DNA of 64,000 nucleotides, from NCBI GenBank assembly GCA_024349245.1, contig JALDNG010000008.1, positions 6,496,001 to 6,560,000 on the forward strand, read 5' to 3'. A program made the position numbers and the translations under genes. The stretch comes from Neodontobutis hainanensis (Eukaryota; Chordata; Actinopteri; Gobiiformes; Odontobutidae). The notes under the pieces are model-generated. The model did no database searches and was not told the origin of the DNA. It saw only the letters and a program-made list of their open reading frames with translations. Shown one piece after another: positions 55,833 to 64,000 of this stretch; the first letter of the stretch is position 1, and every line of letters starts with the position of its first letter.

Positions 55833-58316
55833 GTAAGCTGATGTGTAAAATATTGTATATTCAGTAGCATATAAAAGGTTCACCCTTACTGTATATCATT
55901 ATGTCGTCACACAGCTGTTGCTACTGAAAATTGCAAAGTTAAGATGTAGACGTCCCTGCCTCCTTCATTAGTACTTATGTATAAATAGTTGTATTCATTT
56001 CCACCTTATTAATGTCCCGCAGAGTGAGGACAGTTCAGATAAATCCTGTACATGCACAGCATCTCTGCACTCTACTGTTCCCTGATGGGATTAGGGAGGC
56101 CATTTTGTGCTGCCAAAGAAGGGGGAGTCAACCATTTTGTGACTGCAGCTGCAGAGACTACAGTGCACCTTACAGTATGCTGCCAAAGTAAAGTATGGTT
56201 GCATTTTATAGGAATTGGAACTGGTCAAAAAAATTACAAAAGCCCACGTAGAGAAGTACTGTTCTGAGCCTTGACAAGACCAATCCAGAAAAAAAAAACA
56301 TTTTGCAGCTAGGAATTTGCCGATTTTGTGTGATTAATGTCAGGGACGGACACGGAAAATATATCACCAACAAAAGGGGTCAAAAACAAAGAATTTTTCC
56401 ACATGACCTCTTCTGTATCGTACTCAGAAGAAAAACAACGTATTTTTACAATCTGGGAAAAGAGGCAGGGGTAGAGGGTAAACCTGGTCAAATCGAGCTA
56501 AAGCAGATAAAGGTTGTCTGTGGTAGGTAAGAAAGAAGGAGAAAAGGAGAGATGGGGGAAGGAGAAGGGGGTTGCCTGCATGGCACAACCACACACGCAC
56601 AGGACCAGATTACACCCAGGGGTCCCATGGGCCCCCGCTGAGGTGTGTCATTCCCCGTCTTACGAAAGAAACATTTCACCCGGATCTTCAGCATGACAGC
56701 AGCCCCAGTTCTTGTTTATTTAACTACTAGGGTTTAATTGTTTTAAGTTCAAATGTGCATTTTAAATAGTGCATTGAAGAGCAGGTGACTCTTGCAACAG
56801 GGAAATGAAAAGGATTTTAAAGCGCGTGTGTGTGTGTGTGTGTGTGTGAGAAATACACTGCATAGCTGCTGAGTTTCTGATCTAGGTTTGTACCTGTGCT
56901 TCAGGTGTTCTCACTAGTCTCTGAGGAAAAGCTTTTTTCTTCAGACCTGATTGTACACTGTTAAATGGCTGTGATGTGGCAGGTCACTTGAGGATGATAG
57001 ATGATGTCATGGAAATGCATGTTTTGGCCTCTTGAGACGTGTGAATTTTGCTGAGGACAAAGCGGTGTAAGGCTTGATAGCAGAAGCAGACTTTGATGTG
57101 TTGAAAGTGTCCCTTAAACAAGTTACACAGACATGAATAATCTAGCAATAGTATTATTTTTACACCCTTTGACTTTTAGTATTACTAGAAATTAGTTCCT
57201 CTTATGAGCTTATTTTGAGAAGGCAGTCTATAAAAGAATTACTTGAATTTTTCCTTCTTTTTGGTTTGATTTTCGAGAATGTCTATCATCATTATCAGTT
57301 AGTCAAGACAGTGTCACCACCAGTTTCCGAGCAAACACATCATTGTGAGACTTCTCACAAATCTTGTGAAAGATCAGGATGTGCATACTTAGTTTGTTTT
57401 ATTAATACTAGTATTTTGGGTCTACATAATATTTGATTGTGCACCAATCTTTAACATTAGTACATTCCATTTAGAAGACAAGTGATTGGGAGCACAACAG
57501 TTTGACCTGTATGACATGTTACATAAACTTTCAAAGAACAGAACAGGCCTTTGTTACTGCTCTTTGTCCTGTCACATGAAATTACACTTGTAGTTTGGAT
57601 AACTTTGTCTTAGGGTTTCTAATATGGACGTACAGTTGTGTTGAATAGAGCCCCCCTTTTGTCCTTTGAACCATACATACATTTTTCTGCTGTTTTAATT
57701 GGTTGTTCTTAGCCGCAATGGATACTAATGAGAGACCTTAATCTGCACAAGTCTTGTAGTATTAATCTCTTGTGATCATTTATACAGTATGGATGTAAAT
57801 ATAGTGGTGGCATGTTCCTACCTTGTTTTTGCAGTAGGACATTGGTCTGGACTTGAGTTGTGTTGGCTGCTCATTGCCTGTCTCTTCTGGCCCAGTGACT
57901 AAGCAGGAATCAGACCGGACAAGACCCAGCAGTCAGACCCCCTCTAAAGCAGTGACACATCTTCTTTGATTTCCTCTCTTTTCCTCCTGTTTAACTTTTA
58001 CACACAAACAGCCTGTTCTGACAAAACCAGTGTGATTTGCTGACACAGCCGTACTTTTTTGGAGGTGTGTCATAATTATCACACTTTAATTTAACTTAAA
58101 AGGTAAAATGTTATTTTCTCATATGACAAAGGTTTATCTTCATGCCCGCCTTTTGACTAACCGCCTGCCAGCACCAAAGTCTGAGGTTAAAGCTTTGGGG
58201 ATAATGTGAAGGATGTGTGTGAGATAGGGAATTACTGATCAAACTGTGATGCTTTCACTGCATTGACCTCATGCTTCGGTGACTGACTCTTCCCTGTGTG
58301 TGTCTTTGTCACACAG
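55833..58316 (+). other. Former vmp1 intron (2.5 kb)
   Basis: Contains a short (GT)n at about 56826-56848. The frames at 56052-56267 and 56303-56530 are open by chance as far as I can see. Nothing else recognised. Confidence 0.45.
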
Positions 58317-58378
58317 AAACTTTTTGTTATCGTCACCTTTGGCAGGCCCACGGTAGAGCAGATGGTGTCCCTTTTCGG
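58317..58378 (+). pseudogene. vmp1: vmp1 relic exon f (KLFVIVTF...VEQMVSLF)
   Basis: Between CACACAG and GTGAGT, 62 nt read KLFVIVTFGRPTVEQMVSLF without interruption, matching the VMP1 block KxFVIITFSKxIVEQMV. Its acceptor follows on from relic exon e in the VMP1 order. No stop here, but upstream lesions would prevent a full product. Confidence 0.85.
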
Positions 58379-61300
58379 GTGAGTAACCCTCAGCGGGTCT
58401 ATGTGCTTTGGGTTGAAGTGCCAAAACTACCATGTTGTGTGAACATCCACCGCAGAGGAAAGAGTTAATGCCCAACATTTATTAATGACCCTTTTATAGC
58501 AGTAGTTTATATTTATATCAGATGAATGTGATGTGGATTCAGAGTACAGTCTTCAGGCTGATTTGGGGAAATCTGTTGTTTTATCTTCATTGAAATCCCC
58601 TGAATATTCTGATGAGGTTTGTGTCTAAGGTGATAGCCTACCTAGGTGATGAATGGCATGGATTTTTCCACTGTGTGACTATGGGCATAAACATTCTGGC
58701 TGTTTCACAGGTCAAGACTAGCTCTTGTCTTTCTCAGAAACCTTTTCTCCTATGATGCACTGGGGTCTCTCCCCTTTAACCAGTCATCTCATACAGAGCC
58801 TGAGGCAAAATAGTATGTCTTTACTTTCTTAAACATGGATCAGCACAATATGGCAGTATTCAAATATTAGGGCCTGTGTATGTGTCAGTGTATCAGTATT
58901 TGCATATTGTTACAGCTGGTGTGTGGACAGTGTAATTCCTTTTTTGTACAAGTGTTAGCTTCCATGGCACATCATCATATTTTTAGATGTGCAGGATTTA
59001 TAATGCACTGCTAAACATCACATCTTTTAAAGAAGGGTAGCGAGACTTAAACCCCTGTGCACTGATGGCAGCCATTTTGGGTGTTTTTGTAAAAATGCCA
59101 GGGGCTGCAGATGGAAACTGCCGCTGACACACCTGCTGGTGGGAGTGTCGAAAAGTACACTCCAGTTGAAAAGAAATACACACTTTTGCACACACATATA
59201 GTCATTGATATCACACAATAAAATTACATCATATATTTTTAATTTTTTTTTGCAGTGGTCTGTTATTTTAAATTTGTTTTTAGTACTTTCTCTGTGTTAA
59301 TTACTTTTTCAACATGAAGCTAAAATATTTTTTGGTTTTAGTCAGCTGGTGGTTGTGTTTGTTGGTCTGGGACAGACTTGTGAAAGGCCTATGTCTTCTT
59401 GCTGTCACTGTTCATTGAGCTGCAGACCAGAAGTGACAGATCATTGGTTATTGACAGGTTTCAGTGTGACTCACGGCTTGATTTTACTCAAGAGGAAGTT
59501 TCCCTCTTTACAACTTTTTAACCGTCAGCTTCCTTCTTCACTGGGGCCCCTTTACCTTTACCACCCATTCAACTCCTCTTACTTTCATTCTCAATCAGAG
59601 CTCACATTTCAAAAGAACATACACTTACTACAGACAATGATTCATATATGTTTGACACTTGTACCATTATCCATTTAAAATTATATTTTATATCTACATT
59701 TTGTCAGATTTTTTTTGAATGTTCAAATCTATTGTTTGTTGAAAGTAATTGCTCTGAAGAAAGCTTAAAAATAAAAATGTTCTCGGGGGGTCATGTTTGC
59801 CTGGTTCTGGATTTAGTGTCAGTGACATAAGCACTATTTTTGTCTCACTGATAATAGCTGCTGGACTTTGGCCACTGTGACTTTATTCTCATGACATAAT
59901 ACAACATTGCTCAAATCATTTCCTGTTCGGTGCTTGTCAGGTGAGTTAACTGGCACAGTTATGACACCGTTCTTATCTAGCATCACAAGAGATATTTTTT
60001 CTAGTAATCATTGAAATACTGAATACTAAAGAAAATTTTCTGTACAGTATACTACTGGTACAATTTACATTTACTATTTAATTTTGAAAAGGGAGTGTCC
60101 CAATGCCTCATGAAGAAAATATGAGTTTTGCAACACACTTAAAAATGTTAATGTGGAAATCCACGTGTGCATCATTACACCGTCATAACATGTGACTCAT
60201 GCTGCATCTACATTTCATTTTATTTCTGAAGATACAATTATGACCATCAGGCCACAGCTTAGTTTTAGTTTTAGGACATAGCATGTGAATTGTTTTTGAT
60301 TCTTTTTTAAACTGAAGAACTGTTATCATTGGGATTTGCTGTAAGATAAGTAGGCCAGTGACAATATTTCCATTTTACATTTATAACTGTTGTTACAATG
60401 TTCCTTAACAGAGCTTAAGGCTTGGTTGGAAATACAGGTTTTACTCAATGACAGTTATTTAATCATCTGTTGAATTAAAACAAAGATCATGATCTATTCT
60501 TCTTTGTGTTTGTGTGACGGAAATGATTTCCTGTATTTCAGGCCTGTGCGTCCACATCTTTGAAGTTTTTGTTTTAGGTTTATGTCTGCGGTGATGGGAT
60601 AATAATAATGAAAATAATTTGTGATTTGAACTTTGAAAGTAACAATTAAACACTCCTGAGTTGCTTTTTGGGCAGATATCTAGAACCTTTCAATTTCTTG
60701 TCTTTCAGTGGCTAATGTACAGATGTGTCCTGTTCAAGGTTGTGCAGTGGTGCGTGTATAGTTATTGTTAAAGTTAGCTAAAAAGTCTCCACTTAAACTA
60801 AGAAATGCTTAGATTGACATCTGAAGCTCTTATCTTTCAAGTTGTGTCCTAGTTGCATTTTGCCCCTTTGTAATTACAAAGCCTACTTTTTTATTGTGTC
60901 TCAAAGGTGGTAACACGCATTGTAGTTTTTAAAAATGTAGGTATGCTACAGTTTTTTTCTTTTCTTTCTTTGCTCTGACATTTTCAGCCCATGAATTGGA
61001 GACATAGTAGATAATGGAAAGGAGACCTTTTCTCTGTTTGGCAAACTGTGTGGGGCCCAGAAATGGGGCCCCATTCTCCTCTTTTGATCTGCTTTGTTTG
61101 AGCTAAATTGCCAAGACAGTCTGTTTGTGCAAATTTCTCATCAGCCATATACTATGCCACGAACAGTAAAAGGTTCCTTGTAAGAACAGCCATGAAGAGG
61201 ACATTTGGATCCGGGCTTGAGGGCCTAGTGATTCACTGTCTGCAGGAGTCTTGTATGTTTACACCTCGTCTGTGGTGACTGTGCTGGAACTGGCTTTAGT

Positions 61301-64000
61301 TTGGAAAAGTCAGGAGTGGTCTAATACAGGTAAAGAAACTGTCCACAGAAGCTATACCATGTAGGCTAATCTGATAGTATTTAATTTTATGTTTTCACAC
61401 TGCCTTAATAATTCATCATCTTGATGGAGCCAGGCATGTATTGTGCTTAACAAATCCATCAGTCTCACGTGTCAATGGAGGGATTATCACTGTCAGGATC
61501 TCAGGGAGAATGCCATTGAGATGCAGAGAGGAAGAGTCAGGAGCTGGGCCCATGGGGCAACAGGCACGTCTCCATGAGAATGCACCCATTCCCATGCAAG
61601 TCCATCTCTGGGACCTGAGTTCATTACCAGCACAAAAGACATGCAGATGGATGTTTGTGCTACACAGGGCTGTTGGAAAGGCAAGATCACAGCAGGCGGC
61701 CCTGCTCGGAGGGTGGTTACAGGTCAGGACAGGGACCTGGTCTCCATAATATTCAAGAACATCCTTAACACCATCTAGCCTTTACATAGAATTTATCGTT
61801 TTTAATGCAAGCTTGGCAGCGTACTACCACACCCGGGGAGGTTTTAAAGCTTAGACATGTTTCAAAACTTGACACTACACACACATTCCCAGCGTCACAC
61901 TTTTTGCAAATTAGTACACTTATGTACTAACACTAACACTACACAATTTTCTGTGTTAGACAACTTGTAAGACTATGTTTGTGGAGTTTTATACACTGCC
62001 AACAAAAGACCATTTTCATTAGCAATCTGAACTTTAAACAAACATGTGACACACATCTGACCATTTGGATTGCACAGAAGACAGAGCCTGGTCACTATAA
62101 ATACACTGTCAGTTTTCACCGGTCTTGTCCAGTTTGTAAATGGTTTGTGATGGGAATTGTAAATAAAGTTTTTTGTTTTGCATTTGTTTTAATTAAAAAA
62201 ATATACTTGATTTTGTAACAGCAGTGTGCAAATGCTGATAGACAATGTTTTTTCTGGAAGGGTTTAATTTTTGCCCTCATTGCACTACTCACTTGCGTAG
62301 ATAGTTTTAGAGTTTGTGTGTAACAGTTTGCCACACTTACTACAAGTTTCGTAAAACGTGTTTTAATAATGACAAAAAAAACAGTCAGTGCATTATTACT
62401 GTTCTGCTTGCCTAGACTTTAACTGAGTTCACACAAGTTTACTCACTTTTCTGAGGAAGTAATGCTTCTTAAAACCATCATTATGACGTGTTTTCTCAAT
62501 TTCTAGAGAAGCATACTCATTGGGAGGTTGTCTAAATGTGGGAAATATGTAATTTAGATTAGACAAGTAAAATTAAAATTCAATACAAACTGATGAATTG
62601 AAGCATTCTTTCTTTTCTTTACATTTATAAAATGTGTTACTTTTATGTTAAATACTGCTGAACTCAGTTTTGATCTTTTTATGTTTATGTTTTCACAATG
62701 TTAAGGACACAAACCTACTCAGAATTATGGAAATGATTATTTCACAGTAGGCTTTCCTCGCCTGGCCACATAAGTTTACACACCCTACTTAATGTGATGG
62801 GATCAGTGGCAAACAGGGCAAGGCAGTGCGAGTGAGGAAGCAGGCACAGGTCACCGCTGACTGGCATTAAACTTAACTGAGTTGTTAAGTTTAATGCCAG
62901 GCTTGATGGGGCGTCTGTTCTCCCATTCTGATCACCTTGTCCTCTGAGTGTTGTTTGTAATACAGACAGTAGTCCGGGGTTTGGGGTTAGAGGATTGACT
63001 CTTATTATACTGATAGCAATAATGAGAATTGTCTTAAATGCTTCACTTCGTAACACACTAAAGAACTTTACACGGGTTTAGAAAAATCCGAACGTAATTG
63101 TAGTTTTGCTGAATGTGTGTGAGCGTGAACAAAACAAAGAAAGGGAGTGGTTGGATGTGTGTGCAGATCTGGTATCGTATTATCTGCCTCCGAGGACTTC
63201 CTGCTTTATTCATCCCTGATTCATTTGTCCTGTCCTTAGTCTAACACTTTGTACCGTTCAGCAAATGCTGCTTACTCATCATTACTTCGATGTTATGAAG
63301 ACTGTGTGTTCACTGTTGTGAATAATACTCCATTTATTTAGTTTTGGATCAACAGAATGTGTGTTGAGCAGCATGATAATCTCATGTACACTTCTATGTT
63401 GTTTCACCAGTTGTCATGAATGTGTGACTGTGAGTGAGTGTTGCCAGAGTCATTCTAGACAGACCTGACTCAGAGGCCAGCCAGCCATCCGGACCCCCAC
63501 CCTTTAACACCCAGCCTCCATCACAGTCAAAACAGATGCATTGTCTGACCGACACCAGCCCGTATGTCAGTCAAAAGAACAGTAAAAGACCCTAAATATT
63601 TACTACTGTATGTAAAGGCTTAGTTTTGTTTTAAAATTCAGACACATGCATTATTATTGAGACTTTTACTACTGTCAGTATCAATTGTGACATTAAAACC
63701 TTAGGACCAGATAGCTATTAGTTGCTAAAAAAAGATTTGTATTCAGACAAAGGGAAATATTTAAGATTTTTTGGACTTTCTTTCATTTTCAATCAAAAAT
63801 GTCATAAAAAGGAACTTGTATAACCCAGTGAAAAAAATGTGTGCTAAAATCGGAAGACGTGCAGCACGCTGTGGGTTTTCACAGGTAGTAGTAAACTATG
63901 TGGGTGTCTGAACCACAATTTTGAGTTGTATAGAAATGTGGTTTAGGCACTTGAGGACTCGGAGTATTCTGCCCGTGAACACTAGTGGCATTAACAATCT
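58379..64000. other. 3' flank of the vmp1 relic; no gene recognised
   Basis: The remaining VMP1 exons (GxGPSLQ.PF block and the last membrane segment) were looked for and not found. The miR-21 seed TAGCTTATCAGAC, located next to functional vmp1 in vertebrates, was not found either. A perfect 17-bp hairpin lies at 62861-62900. The open frames at 61441-61749 and 62742-63056 match nothing I know. Confidence 0.5.
62861..62900. repeat. Perfect inverted repeat, 17-bp arms, 6-nt loop
   Basis: CTGGCATTAAACTTAAC at 62861-62877 is followed by TGAGTT and its exact complement at 62884-62900. About 80 bp upstream, CATAAGTTTACACACCC at about 62769 resembles Tc1-type inverted-repeat sequence, so it may be part of a small DNA transposon remnant. 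Confidence 0.8.

Noticed and set aside
61441..61749. 102-codon plus-strand frame
   Set aside because: No recognisable domain, no splice context, and not VMP1 terminal exons.
58379..64000. miR-21 downstream of the vmp1 relic
   Set aside because: The mature sequence start TAGCTTATCAGAC was not found; near-matches at 61.37 kb and 59.85 kb are too different or on the wrong strand.

Overview
The window looks like nuclear DNA of a ray-finned (teleost) fish. Genes are intron-rich with GT/AG splice sites. The intergenic and intronic DNA is AT-rich and carries fish-type repeats: Tc1-like elements, a tRNA-derived SINE with a LINE-like tail, hAT fragments, a Rex/RTE-type LINE relic and a 130-bp (TG)n tract. 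Three human neighbours on 17q23 (CLTC, PTRH2, VMP1) are found here in the same order.

Layout. (1) 1-3013, minus: 5' part of a multi-PDZ scaffold gene, best matched to pdzd3 (NHERF4); the 3' part runs off the left edge. A deleted Tc1-like copy sits in its first coding intron and a second, 3'-truncated copy lies upstream at about 4.9-5.9 kb. (2) 8423-27957, plus: a complete clathrin heavy chain gene with 30 constitutive coding exons (1,678 residues) and a probable 21-nt alternative microexon. (3) 29700-30209, minus: complete ptrh2, convergent with clathrin, with a noncoding first exon and GC-rich promoter near 30.6 kb. (4) 31226-33161, minus: an 11-exon coiled-coil gene ending in a hydrophobic segment, tentatively TMCO5-like, with an apparent 1-nt frameshift at its ninth exon. 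(5) 39095-58378, plus: six colinear relic exons of VMP1 with in-frame stops, frameshifts and deletions but mostly preserved splice sites. This is an unprocessed pseudogene of vmp1 in the position where the functional gene is expected. The rest of the right-hand 25 kb is its former introns and 3' flank, with no other gene I can support.

The most notable observation is the decaying vmp1 locus. Teleosts underwent a whole-genome duplication, so the simplest reading is that this is one of two duplicated clathrin/ptrh2/vmp1 blocks, in which clathrin and ptrh2 stayed intact while this vmp1 copy was lost. That history is inference; the stops and frameshifts are visible in the sequence. Second is the 21-nt clathrin microexon, which matches a known mammalian alternative exon in position, length and sequence character and has a UGCAUG motif 68 nt downstream.
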